A stretch of DNA of 64,000 bases from Stachybotrys elegans. Taxonomy: Eukaryota > Ascomycota > Sordariomycetes > Hypocreales > Stachybotryaceae. Positions 42,877-54,460 of this stretch are shown in pieces. The number at the start of each line of letters is the position of its first letter. Position 1 is the first letter of the stretch. A model generated the notes under the pieces. That model searched no databases. It was not told the origin of the DNA and saw only the letters and a program-made list of their open reading frames with translations. A program made the position numbers and the translations under genes. The stretch covers positions 1,054,001 to 1,118,000 of the forward strand of contig JAGPNK010000003.1 in NCBI GenBank assembly GCA_020746835.1, given 5' to 3'.

Positions 42877-43620
42877 ATGGCCATCAGCCACAACTCGTTC
42901 ATCCGCGGCTTTAATAGCATCTACCAGCAAGCTCCCCGCGTCCAGACCGATATCGACAAGTCTGATTTCGTTGAATACTGCATAGCCTGGCATGACTGCG
43001 TCGAAGCACATCACCGGTACGAAGAAGTTGCCTTCTTCCCGAAAGTCGATCAGGCGGCTGGAAGAATAGGTCTCATGGATGGGGCAGTTCGGGAACACGG
43101 TAGCTCTCTCTCTTGTCTTCTCTCTCACCCTATCACCCGAAACTGAAAACTGGCCAGCTGACCCACGAACTCTTATCGGCCTGCAGCCCTATTCCATGAT
43201 GGCCTGGCACAATTCAAGACATACCTCACCGAAAAGGGAGCGAAATTCTCGTCCACCGAACTCATCCATATCATGGACTCGTTTCGCACCGCCCTGGATG
43301 ATCATTTCCGCGCCGAGATCTCCATGATCGTCGGGCTTGCCGAGCACAGCACTCCCGAGCGCCCGATAGACATCCTGGCCATCGCTGACGCGGCCGCGCG
43401 AAGCCAGATCACACCGAGTCTGGTCCTTAATATCATTCCCATCTTCTACCTCAACATGAACACGGCCGAATTTGAGGACGGCATGTGGGATGGCATCTTT
43501 CCCTCTTTCAAGGGTATAGCGAGGGCGTTTGTAATGAGGACCGTGCCGCTCTGGCATGCGCGCAGGTGGCGGTTTGTGAGCTGTTCACCAGAGGGAAGAG
43601 TGAAGCACTTGGCGGTATAG
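42877..43620 (+). CDS. Hemerythrin-like domain protein
   Basis: Two exons (42877-43099 and 43187-43620) separated by an 87-nt intron give 218 aa. The four-helix hemerythrin pattern is visible: an early His in AWHDCVEAHHRYEEVAFFP (helix with HH..EE ligands), then REHALFHDGLAQF, restored by splicing, and ALDDHFRAEISMI. The tail (PLWHARRWRFVSC) matches conserved ends of fungal hemerythrin/HHE family members. By family it may bind a di-iron centre and sense or carry oxygen or iron; actual metal binding is not shown here. No signal peptide. Confidence 0.85.
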
Positions 43621-44521
43621 ATAGGGGGCTGATCTCCGGATTCGTTACTTCGGGCTTCTCACTTGCCTGGCTGTCCGCTTGCTGCGCTGGCTGCGCTGGC
43701 CATCTGATCCTTGGGCATGTGCGGATAACGTTACAGCAAGGGGCCCAATACTTGGCGGTCGATCCCATTATTATGCTTACAGTGGAATGCGCAATACGAC
43801 CAATACGACAGTTTTGTATAAATATATTCCCACCGCCTAACTAAATGCTTCGTACTGGCTGTGCATGCCTAGTTAATAATCTATGTAGGGATGTCAAGTT
43901 AGCACCAAGCACGAAGAAGGGGAGGGAGCTTTATGCAGACAGGATTATGCTGCGGAAGGCGAAATTCCTCAATTGTAGCGTCAGCAAAACCTTCTCTCGC
44001 ATTGCCTAAGTGTATTGTTCGCACAATTCTCCGTGCCCACATCTTGCATCAATGACCATTTGGGACAACGGGACAACGTCTCCGTGTTCTTTTCTGAAAC
44101 CTTCCCATAGCCGATGAATGCAACAAACAAGACTCCAGCGGCCTTTCTCTAAGCCCGGCGACGAACCAGCCTCGGGTACATACTGTAGTGTCATGGTCAA
44201 GGATCACCTCCACTTTATTGGAGGATCGTCACAGCGGACACGCGCCCAGTGCCCAGCGTCCTATCGGTGGTTAAGACGTTTCAGCCAATCGCGTCTCGTT
44301 CGTTCGCGTTCTGCGCAATATGAGCAAGTTTTTAATAGGAACCGGGAGTGACATGCCACCGACCCGCCACGAGTGCGGGATGTAAATAAATCCAGTATGG
44401 TTAGGATCTAGATGCTTGCCTGCATGAGGCGGCTCTTGCACTATAAAGCTGTCAGGTCTGCCCCCTCGTAGGTTTGTCCGTCTGTCACCTCATTGACAAT
44501 TCAGTCACTCCTCTTGCCGCC
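43621..44521. other. Intergenic region upstream of the DJ-1-like gene
   Basis: About 900 nt without a supported gene; a TATA box lies at its right end. Confidence 0.5.
44442..44448 (+). promoter_or_regulatory. TATA box of the DJ-1/PfpI-like gene
   Basis: TATAAAG lies about 80 nt before the ATG at 44522. Confidence 0.55.
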
Positions 44522-45279
44522 ATGGTTGCTATCGGTCGCCAAGTCATCTCCCTGGTCGCTGCTGCATCATTTGCAGCAGCCCAGACCAACAGTAGCGTGC
44601 CTGTCAACTTCGGCATGATTCTGTTCCCGGCCTTTACCCCCTGGACGTCTTCGGGCCGCTCGACATGCTTAACGCCTTCTCGCTGACCCAGCACATGAAC
44701 CTCTCCCTCATCGCGGCCACGATGGACCCTGTCACGACCAAGCTCCGAAACCACAATGTCGCCCAGTCCAACTTTGGCCAATCTGTTATGCCCACTCACA
44801 CATTCGCCAACCCTCCTCAAGATCTGGATGTGCTCTTTGTTCCAGGAGGTCCCGGCACGCGAGCTCTGAACTCGCCGAACCCAGAGCTCCGTCTGACTGA
44901 GCTTCTTGAGTACATTCGGGACGTCTACCCGTCGCTCAAGTACATCGTCTCCGTCTGCACTGGTGCCCAGCTGCTTGCTCGGGCCGGCGTGCTCGATGGC
45001 CGAAATGCGACCACGAATAAGCGCGCTTTTGTATCCACTGCTGCTCTTGGGCCAAAGACTTACTGGGTAGCCCACGCACGCTGGGTGCGGGATGGAAACG
45101 TCTACACCTCGAGTGGTGTCACTGCCGGTATTGATGCAACCCTTCAGTTCGTTGAGGACATCTGGGGCGAGACCCAAGCCAACCAGCTCAGCTACAACAT
45201 CGAGCACGTCCGTACTCACGATCCCGCCAATGACCCATTTTCAGGCGATTTGGTGGATATCCCGCCGGTACAAACGTAA
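44522..45279 (+). pseudogene. DJ-1/PfpI family protein, frameshifted
   Basis: The reading frame from ATG 44522 encodes a signal-peptide-like start and the first strand (NFGMILFPAFTP), then shifts out of frame and ends at 44684-44686. The rest of the protein continues in another frame from about 44642 to 45279, giving PLDMLNAFSL and then the family core: VPGGPGTRAL, the nucleophile elbow SVCTGAQLLARAGVLDG, and AHARWVRDGNVYTSSGVTAGID. One extra base in the C run at 44637-44641 would join the parts. No intron can do this. The family covers isonitrile hydratase and ThiJ-type enzymes. Either the assembly lost one C or the gene is a recent pseudogene; the otherwise perfect downstream frame favours an error or very recent loss. 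Confidence 0.85.
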
Positions 45280-45398
45280 TTGAATGCACTTTACGGTTAC
45301 GGGCAGAATCTCTAGAAGCAATCAGGTTGGGTAGCTAGAAAATACAGATATTCCCAACACAGTTACAGTCCTTCAAGTGATGGAGCACACCACTTGCT

Positions 45399-47988
45399 TC
45401 ATGTTGGAAACCAGTTCCAAGAGCTTGGAAAGTCCATATTGGTGTACATGTCGAGATCAAGACCGTCGGTGCCAGCAAGTTGAAGTATCGTAGATCCTTC
45501 ATAAGCTCCCCAAAGAGCAATCGGGTCGGCGCTTGGTTTACTACTCGTTTCTAAGAGTTGTTCAATTATTTTCCTTGCTCTTGAAGCTCCTGACCACGTG
45601 GGTTCTAGGTCTTTCAGGAATTGGATGCACTTCCTCAGATCTGGGTCATTTTTTGCAACTGCCTGATCCTGAGTGCGAATTCTTGGTTCCGTCAGTGCAT
45701 GCTGAAGGTATCGGGGCTCGCGCGGGTTTCTTACAACACGAGTCCCGAAATAGTCAGGTAGTGAATGCAAAACGCCAGGTGATGTGACGGAGGTACCACC
45801 TCTCTCACAAGCTCTGAGGCGTTGATGCAGCTACGCGCTGCACCTATACACTGTGAGATGGGATCCTTGTCCGCCGATATGATGTTGGGATCAGCAGAGA
45901 TTGTTCTGTACGCAACAAAGTTAGGTAGATTATCACGAGAGGAAAGAACTGTTACCTGTATAGGTTCAACAGCAATCCGGAATGCGCAATGAACATAATA
46001 ACACACAACGTAAGATTCGGCCCGCGGTCTACATGGCTGTTTTCAAATTAGCGACGTTGACCTTCGCTTGTCAATCAGGGAGATATACTTGGGCGAGAAG
46101 CGTATCTCATCTGGTAGGCTATCAAGCCATTCACTCAAAGATGTATCAATTGCTGCGACGTTCTGTTCCATCAGAGCAGCTTTCTTGGGATCTGTCAAGC
46201 TGCTCAGGCGTGAGGGCGAGTGAAGCCGCTGTATCCTGCCTGAGATACGGCAGAGCCTTGCAAAGGCCAAGAAACCAGAAAGCGGCAGGTTGGATGCTGA
46301 CCTATCTTTCAAGGATTCAGGGTTTTCAGAGGCGTGCTGTAACTCATCGTCCGCGACTGCGAGCGGCATTTTGCAGTGACAATCCGCGTCCTGTGCCGCC
46401 AATGGCCTTCCTAGGCAGATCGATGTTACTCTGATATCCGTTAGATGTGCTGCCATTCTCCAGAGAGGACCGAAATACCTATCTAAACAGTAAACACTCC
46501 ACCAAACACGTTGCGATATTTCCCGCCTCAGCGCGAATGACGGCGAGCTCTTGCAGGATGTATCGATTCCTTGAGTCTATTTTCAATGAGCCGTGTATAC
46601 ATAATAAGTGGAATGAGCTTCATACTAAGCCACTCAGGTGTAGGCCAAGATCCTGGGCTGCTCGGACTGCTTGTCCTGCGAAGTTCCAGCTGGTTGATAA
46701 GGTGTTCCAGCCGGCACAGCACATGGAAAGGAGAGCAAGACACTGAACTCGTTCTAGGCTGGCCTCACCGACAAGAGAGAAATGCACTAAAAGCGCTTTT
46801 TCGTAGTACTCAAGACCAGAGAAGCTGGTAGAACTGCTGTTAGAGGGAATCAGGCTGGCCGAGCATGCACAGACAGCAAAGAAGACGGACAAGAACCTCT
46901 CATTCTTGGGATTGTCTGTCTTGTTGGCGGACTTCAACTGTTTAAATTGGGCCATGAATTGTGGCTTGTAAATGACTGGGAACGTGTAGTGGAACTGGTC
47001 AAAGTAGAGCCCAACCAACATATCAGCAACATACCATGGCGGGAGGCCCAGGTCCTGGGGTGCCGGTAGGAGTGGTATGGAGCGCCACTGCTGTCCATGA
47101 ATGAATATCGGTATTTCATTGGGCTGGATGGTGTTCTTGGGAATATTTCCGTCCGCAGTTTTGGTAGTGAGAGGCGAGTCCGACGCAAGCGATTGTCCAG
47201 GTGTGATGCTCTGAACTGCTTCAACAAGCATATTGTTTGTAGCGCCACCGAGAAACCTAAGATATGTGAGATGAATCAGAGATTGTGGAGATTCAAGTAG
47301 ACTTACCGCAACCTCCCGTAGGAATCTGTGACAAGTGAGCCCAGTCGTCCCACCGTGGCTTGGTTGAAAGCAGCTGCATCATTGCCTTGGTCCCTCTCAT
47401 CTATCTCGTCGTCTTCTGTCTCATCTTCGTCATCCTCCTTGCTCATATTGCCGTCATCATCAGCATGGCCCGTAAACTCTGGTTGGCTATCGATGGCCCG
47501 GAGAATATCATCCGCAACATAGATTGTCGGCGTTGCCTGTGGTTGATGGTGTAGTGAACGGGGCAGGTCATTTGTTGTAGAAGATGGAGACGCTCCATTT
47601 ACCTTCTGCAGCGTTTCTAGTGCAGTGGTGAGCTGCGATGCCAGACCTTCCAACCTCTCACAAAAGCTGTTGAGCTGCTGGCACCGCGCCTCAATCATCA
47701 TTCCGAAGCTTGCACAGGTCATTATGGTCCTACAGAACTGAGCGAGGTCCAGCTTACTTGCGGCTGTTGGATGCATTGTCATTGCTGCCTTGATAGTCGC
47801 ATGATGCCTCACGCGACTCGCAGTTACGGCAAGGAGTATTGCCATCGCATTTTATCTTGTTGGCGGTCAGCACCAAGCTATTCTGCACGGCCATCCCCAT
47901 TACCCACTTTCTTCCGGCGACAGGCGACACAGGCCTGCCATACCCGCGTTGGGTTCGGCTCATTTGCGTCTCTGGGGACTTTTGGCAT
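45399..47988 (-). CDS. Zn2Cys6 transcription factor with fungal-specific MHR domain (2)
   Basis: Nine exons can be assembled with matching phases, giving 719 aa: 47908-47988, 47758-47855, 47307-47708, 46626-47256, 46479-46549, 46089-46430, 45956-46036, 45735-45905, 45399-45681. Introns are 48-76 nt. The start is MPKVPRDANEP. Splicing restores a zinc cluster CX2CX6CX5CX2CX6C (Cys20, 23, 30, 36, 39, 46), interrupted by intron 1 after CRRKK. A coiled segment follows (CQQLNSFCERLEGLASQL), then an acidic stretch (KEDDEDETEDDE) and the MHR motifs SYGRLRFLGGATNN, AQDLGLHLSG, RREISQRVWWSVYCLDR and SHHLAFCIHYLTISG. It probably regulates the aldolase and P450 genes beside it. Confidence 0.9.
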
Positions 47989-48479
47989 AATTTAGCTTTG
48001 GCAGTCCCGTATAGAGCCGCTCTTGAGTACTGCCTTGACAAGATGACTTGAGAAGATGTGTCGAGGTGGGTGCAGACTGCAAGACAGTCAAGGTATCTCA
48101 ACTCCGCATTTCGGTTTCCTCGCTTGACTCGCTTCACCGAAACAACTCCATATCACGACCCACAAACACTGACCCATTCATATCGTTGTGATAACTAAAT
48201 CGCCAGGATGTATTTGTGGGCTGCTATCATGGGTTGGGGTGGATAGCCTAGGGGCGGACCTCCGACCGCGGACGCAATGTTAGGGTGAGGGATGTTTCCC
48301 TTGTCGCCCGGCCGGATCACAGAACAGAGCTTTGATAAGAAGGATCATAACTAGAATTGTTAGGTTAGACAACCTGATGAAGTCTCAAGTCTCTCCGTCA
48401 CGATTCGAGAGTACAACTATCGGATTGCTCGTCTGTATGTGACATGGACCACACCTCCCATAGCGCAGAGCTTCTAAGG
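47989..48479. other. Intergenic region, regulator 2 promoter / aldolase 3' side
   Basis: About 490 nt between co-oriented genes. A minus-strand frame extends upstream from the regulator but carries no conserved sequence. Confidence 0.5.
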
Positions 48480-49476
48480 CTACGTCTTCGTCAACTGCTT
48501 TAGACGGCTCATTTCAGTGGACATCCATGCTGTGACAGCCACGATATCAGCACCGCAGTTGACAAAGTGGAAGCCCTGCTCATATCGCTGCGCAGCTGCA
48601 CCCAAGTCAGCGCAAATTGTCAACATAGGGAGAGTGGGCAGTACCTATCTCGGCGCTGAGAGCAAAGTGTCCAGCATATTTACCAGCCTTGAGGGTAGCG
48701 TTGAGAATTGTTTGGGTTGCTTCCTGTACTTCAGAGATCGTCGCATGATCGAAAGCAACATATCCCATGGAAGATGCCAAGTCATTTGGACCAATGAACA
48801 ACATGTCTGTAATAAGCTGGTCAGTCTGATCCTCGAGCCAGGGCCAAGTAAAAGCACTGACCGATGCCCTCAACACCGGCTATCTCCTCCACATTTTGCA
48901 GAGCCAGCCGCGTCTCTATCTGAACACAAATTACCACATTTTGATTGGCAGTGAGATAGTATTCCCGGCCGTTCTGGTCAAAGGCCGCCGGGGCGAACAT
49001 GGCACCAGCACCACGAATACCTTGCGGCCAATCCTTTGAAGGGTATTTTGCCGCCCTGACAACTGCCTCCGCCTGCTCCTTCGTCTCGCACATCGGCACC
49101 ATGATTCCGTGAGCTCCAGCGTCGAGAGCTCTTTTGATCATCCATGGCTGATCGGCCGCAATCCGAACAATGGGCGACACCCCAGAGGTAGAAATAGCAC
49201 CGATTTGATGGTACATTTCGCTATCTGCGATGTTGCCATGTTCGCAATCTATCAACACCCACTATGGGGGTCATGCCTTAGCCAAATTCGCGTTGTGTAA
49301 ATGACGGGACGTACGTCTTCCCCCAAACCGGCCACGGTCTTTGCCAACGAGTATCCGGGAAATTCAAGCCATTGGCCAACGCTGGGACCTTGTCGGTCTT
49401 TTGCGCGTTCTAGCGATTTGCGTAACCTCGTCTTGCCGCTGTTTTGTGAAGCCGCCGCTGATGCTGTGGTCGCCAT
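48480..49476 (-). CDS. HpcH/HpaI family aldolase
   Basis: Four exons (49315-49476, 48862-49261, 48645-48806, 48480-48595) with introns of 53, 55 and 49 nt give 279 aa. Splicing rebuilds GLGEDWVLIDCEHGN (catalytic His), then AHGIMVPMCETKEQAEAVV, the metal-binding Glu in VQIETRLAL and Asp in IGPNDLASSMG. The class II pyruvate aldolases of this family cleave or form 4-hydroxy-2-oxo acids (for example 2,4-dihydroxyhept-2-enedioate aldolase or macrophomate-synthase-like enzymes) using a divalent metal. The enzyme is probably cytosolic. It lies between a regulator and a P450 on the same strand, which suggests a shared catabolic or tailoring pathway. Confidence 0.9.
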
Positions 49477-50138
49477 GTTATTGGTCGGTTGTTCGATGAG
49501 AAGAGTACGACTGAAGATTATTTGCACAGATTTCCCCTCATGGATTTGGGTGATACGGCGTGACCAGGAGCATGTAATACACAGTGTGAATGGCCGACAG
49601 CTTGGAGAACCACTTATATGTTGCTCCATCGGCCGGAACCCGGGCCGAAGGCATATGCCATATCAATGCTATGCTGGAGAAGTCCTAGCCTGACCCTCTT
49701 CTCTGCAAATATGGCAGTATATCCTATTTGAGTAGTCATACTGTCGGAAATTGGCCAACACCCTGTCTCGGTTGGTTTGTCTGCCCACTGCGAAATAGAC
49801 TTTATATTCCAGACTGCCCTACTTGGCCCCATCTTGTGCAGGTGTGTAATGATAGGGCGTAGGGAATGATCTTAAGTGTATCATTTTGTGTCATCGTATT
49901 TTGTAGTATCTTTACAAGCGTTATTGTTGTTATGCCCAGCAACTTTAAGACCAGGGATGACGCCGCGTCTGATATAGACAATTACTCGCGCTACTGTCTG
50001 CACTGCCAATGCCAGTGGATATTGTAGCTACGACAAGACACTGTATCACCTTCATCTTGCAAACCGTCACGAACAACTAGCGTAATATTTGCTGATCCCT
50101 CATACCCTTCAAGTCCGCTATGAACGGGCTCATCTATC
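49477..50138. other. Intergenic region between aldolase and P450
   Basis: About 660 nt with the aldolase promoter and the P450 3' region. No gene supported. Confidence 0.5.
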
Positions 50139-51802
50139 CTAAGTATCCACCTCTACCCAATGAGCTCGCGTCTCGCGGTAGTCTTGGAGGATGCCCTCCT
50201 TCTTCTTTGCATCTCTCAGCATAAAGTTGACCTTGAACGCCCTAGGGCCGAGAAGAATACCGGTATGGAATCCAGTATCCACTCTTAGATCGAGTGTATC
50301 AACTGGAACAATCTCGTAAGCCCAAAGCAGCTTGGCCACGGCCAGTATGATGGCACTTTCAGCAAATTGCTCGCCGGTGCACATTCTTCGACCCGAACCA
50401 AACACATAGCTCGCCTTGCGTCCTTCAGAGCTCACACCATCCTTTAACCCTAGAGGGTGATGGATATACCGTTCGGGGACAAAGTCGGCTGGGTTATCAT
50501 AGTCTTTGGGGTTGTGCTGAAGCGCCCAAACATTTGCAAGGACCGTGGTTCCTTTTGGAATGAAGTAACCGTTGATAACATCGTCCTGTACAACAATTCG
50601 AGCGAGGCCAGTCGGCGCAGCAGGCCGAAGACGAATCGACTGTAGCACGAAAATGTTAAGCACACATATTTGAGATAGCCGAGATGGAAATACCGTACCT
50701 CAAGATAACATGCTCTGAGATACTTCAACTCGCCAATGCTGTGACTGGGTGGAGGGGTGTCACTACATAGCGAGTCTAGTTCTCGGTAAACCTTCTCTTG
50801 GACATGAGGATGCGCCGCAAGGAAGAGGATCAGAGCGTTTATTGTAGACCATGTCGTATCTACTGCAGCATCCAGGAGGACTCCTCCAAACCAAGCTGCC
50901 TCGTCGTCGGAGAATGGTGCGGTGGCGTCCTTCTTCTCTGTTTTCTCACTGTCCAAAACCTTTGCCATGAGGCATGTCACCTTGGTGGATGCGGCGCTGG
51001 CGTTTTTGTCGCGAATGCTTTGGGCACTCTTCAAGTAAGAAGAATATTCCTCGATCATATACGAGCGCACAATCTTGGCATTGGTCTTCCACTTTGCCAG
51101 ACTTTCCGGAAGCCATTTGAGGAACGGGAATAGGTCTACCGGCGGAGCAGTGCCTGGCGTGAGCAGATCCAACCACGTAGTTTGCGCCTTGAAGAATCGA
51201 TCGATGAAGGTTTTGCCGCGATCCACGAGGCGCTGGCCTGTGATGGCTAGCAAGGGAGTAGCCAGCGCCCACTGCTTTAGATATTCTAGGTTGTTTCCAG
51301 GGGATGTGTTCAGCATCTTCATCGAAAGTGTCGCCGAGGTAGCTTCCAGTAAGGGCTTTGTTGTCTTCTGTCCTTGGGCATTGAATAGATCCATCGCAGC
51401 AGTCCGCCATCTGCGAAGTTCAGGCCCATATGGCATATTCAAGAGGTGAATTTTGCTATGCTCTTGCATGACCACGTCAGCTATGTAACCGATCTGCCGG
51501 CCAGAATAGACAATCCCTCGCTTGCTGAACATCTCATGCATAAGAAGAGGGTCATTGATGACGACGAAGTTGGCGGAACCAATCTTGAGACCGAGTATGT
51601 TTCCATACGTCTTGGACCATTCTGTAAATTTAAGAAACGGTTGCTTGAGGGGTATCTGATGAAGGTTTCCAATGCCTGGTAACGTGGGAGGGCCAGGCGG
51701 GAAGTTTTTAGGACGCCGTGTAGCCAAAAAGTATCGGATAGAGATGATGCATATAGACGCAGCGGCAAGGGCAATGCCGCCTGGTGGCCATTGGAACTCC
51801 AT
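50139..51802 (-). CDS. Cytochrome P450 monooxygenase
   Basis: Two exons (50699-51802 and 50139-50639) with a 59-nt intron give 534 aa. An N-terminal membrane anchor (about 8-27) is followed by the proline-rich FPPGPPTLPGIGN. The I-helix reads LLDAAVDTTWSTI. The ExxR motif is formed across the intron (E368-S-I-R371), followed by the PER segment FVPERYI and the heme loop FGSGRRMC with ligand Cys455. The overall pattern resembles the fungal O-methylsterigmatocystin-oxidoreductase-like P450s (CYP64/CYP620-type). It is an ER-bound monooxygenase needing a P450 reductase; substrate unknown. A TATA box lies 66 nt upstream. Confidence 0.93.
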
Positions 51803-52900
51803 GATGATTATATTGGCTCGTGGTTTGAGAACTTGACTTGTCTATGGATGGTGGTGGATATGTCACATTATATAGCCGCTTGAGGACGCCACCGGAATAA
51901 AGCATATGGAAATTCCTGTTCCTGTGTGACGTTTTGACAAGGATCTGTGACTTCGATGAGGCCTCCTCTGATGCAAGAGAACTCGTGCCCGCCTGTCACA
52001 CCCTTATCACCAATTTACACTGCGGGTTGATTCACCAGACTGTTCTGGGAATACCAAGCCTTGCCACGTCATACTTCCTTGGGTGTGGTAAGCAAGACGC
52101 TCCTATTCGGGCACACTCGTTGCATCACTCCCCGTGTACATAGGTTCTACATCTCGGATGGCCTAGTTAGGGGGCTGAAAGATGAGTACTTCAGAGGTAG
52201 AGAGCACTACTTATGTTTACCCAGTTACTCCAATGGCTATAAGTATCTTCTCATGTAGGGCACACTGTTGCCTGATATCCCTGCTAATGACCAGTTCAGC
52301 TTACCACAATTGGGGGGATAAGGTCTAGAAAATCGATGATCCCGTCTACGCGCACATGCACGATAGCCAGTAACAACAACGGAAGTGGACCACACACTGA
52401 TAAGACCATTTTCTACTTTAGGCAAAGATCGCCATAAACATGTGCGCAACATTTCTCGGTTGATGATGGATATTGTTATATTGTCAAGGGCTATGGAACT
52501 GGGATGTTTTCAGAACGGGATGTTTATGTCAGGGTCCCGTTAAAAAAGAGCTGGAAATCAGGAGAAGATTCGCTATTCATAGCCCACGCATCGAGGATTG
52601 TCTTCCTCGGTTCTCCCAGGCGGGCAGTCCAAGCCTTCAAATCATGAACGTGAGCCATGGTGAAGTTCCCGATTTACTCGTATGGAAAGCCCGCTCAGCT
52701 GGTATATTAGCGTTTCTTCCCGAGTAGACAATTAGAGCAACAAAGCCCGCGACTTTCACGGGCAGGAAGACGACCATATTCACTCCGCCAGCTATCTGGG
52801 ATCCTCTTTGGAGTTTGTTCTGATTTCATGGCTCCAATACTGGAAATATCTATGAGATGAATTGCAGTAAGCGGGAAGCTCTCAGTCAAGTTCTGTTAAA
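51803..52900. other. Intergenic region between P450 and hypothetical gene
   Basis: About 1.1 kb with only short, motif-free frames. The left end is the P450 promoter. Confidence 0.5.
51868..51876 (-). promoter_or_regulatory. TATA box of the P450 gene
   Basis: The minus strand reads ctatataat 66 nt upstream of the ATG at 51802. Confidence 0.55.
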
Positions 52901-53488
52901 TCACCAAGAATCCTCAGTCTCCCAAATCCACTGCTCAGTTTCGGGATCCCAACGCCTATATTCATCTAAGATGTCGTCCCATACCCAACTTGCCGCCCAA
53001 TTGGCCGATGCTGAAGTAGCTGAAGTATTTGACTCGGCTGTGGTATATGCACCAGCAGTGGATGAGCTACTCATGGCAAGAGAGGGACCTGGAGCTCCAC
53101 CAGAGGCGTAAGGGTCGTTTTCCATCCTCTCCCGCCATTCGGATGAGATTCCAGAAGGCACCAAGTATTTGCTTTCCAAATCAGTGAGCACATTGACAAC
53201 CCACACCTGGCTTTGCTTTGGGGCAAAATCATCTGTAGAGGACTCAATCTTCTTGACGGCTTTGCGCGAGACGAGGCAAATAGGGTGAAGCTTAGAAAGG
53301 CTGTCGTGCAGCAAACTTTTTACTCGTACGTGAAGCCTCCAAGGCGTGCCCTTTAATGGATTGCCCTTTATTTGGTACCACGTGCCGATATCTGAGCCTC
53401 GCAAAGCCAGAATGAGAAACCAGGGACGGGGACCAAGCGGACAATCGTCCTGAACTTTGCCAACACCAATATAAAGTTGCGAGGTCAT
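52901..53488 (-). CDS. Conserved-looking fungal hypothetical protein
   Basis: Intronless, 195 aa, from ATG 53488. The first half has the look of a small beta-rich domain (YIGVGKVQDD, WFLILALRG, GTWYQIKGNPLKGTPWRLHV). A Ser/Thr/Ala-rich linker follows, then a C-terminal aromatic motif (YRRWDPETEQWIWE). The arrangement recalls widespread fungal orphan proteins of about 150-200 aa whose function is not known. No signal peptide or membrane segment. I do not assign a function. Confidence 0.6.
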   Translation of the reverse strand: MTSQLYIGVGKVQDDCPLGPRPWFLILALRGSDIGTWYQIKGNPLKGTPWRLHVRVKSLLHDSLSKLHPICLVSRKAVKKIESSTDDFAPKQSQVWVVNVLTDLESKYLVPSGISSEWRERMENDPYASGGAPGPSLAMSSSSTAGAYTTAESNTSATSASANWAASWVWDDILDEYRRWDPETEQWIWETEDSW

Positions 53489-54460
53489 GCTGTCTTGTAT
53501 ATTTATGTTCGGTGGTAGTTAGTGGTGTGTCTATAAGTTAGCAGTCGAAAGAAAGCAGATGATGATGATGATGATGATGAATGGTAGCAAGCAGTAGGTT
53601 GTTTGGTGCTCCCAGGCGTGCAAGAAAGGTTGCGTGCGGTTCCGAGATATGAAAGCAAGCGGAAGTGGCCTTTTCTCGTGACAGAGCTTTGGCACTCTTG
53701 GGCGTGACTTCTCTTCTTATAGCATATAAATTTAGAGTTACATCTGCAAATTCAACCCATCAGTGATTTTGAGTGGCCATGGAAATAGCCAACAACCGTA
53801 GAGAGTTCACTGTGATTGATGTCTATTTACTCCGGCGATAGTATGCCGGAAACCTTTACGTGTAGAGCATGATTGGCTCAGCCATGTGGTCGCGCTCCAA
53901 CTCACAGCTTTGGTTGCTAGCTTGGTTTAACTCACATCATTCCCCATTTGTCTTGGGAGAGCGCATACTTTCAGTAGAAGCGACACGCATTGGTGGATCA
54001 AAGACTTAACAACGGACAACCTTGATCTGTTAGTATCAGCCTACTGTGATTGATCGCCTTCCCTCATCGTTGTGCTAGTGTGCACGGTCAGTTATTTTCA
54101 TCCCTTCAACAGTGATTATGAGACCTGACTACTGGTTGAGAAGCTTTGGTGGGTGAATAGGTGATGGCAATAGCAGACTGAGAAGAGCTATAGATACGTG
54201 AATTGTACACTGTTTTAACACGCCAACGCAGTTTATATGCGTGGCTGGTAGGCGTTCCTGCGAAAGTGTTCGAAGGCGCAAGTCACAGGCGTTGTATGGT
54301 GAAGTATCGAAGAGAAAAGCATATTTAATGTTGTCAAAAAAAATGCTGAATCGCTAAACTATGTATTGAGCTGCTTTCTGTCTACCAATCGCTCATCGCT
54401 GCCACAAACACTATGGAGAAGAACCCGGCCATTCCATTGACGGCCATTGAAAGAAATGCT
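53489..54460. other. Intergenic region with GAT microsatellite
   Basis: Nearly 1 kb between the hypothetical gene's promoter and the 3' end of the multicopper oxidase. No gene supported. Confidence 0.5.
53558..53580. repeat. (GAT)7 microsatellite
   Basis: Seven perfect GAT units followed by ga, in the upstream region of the hypothetical gene. Confidence 0.85.
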
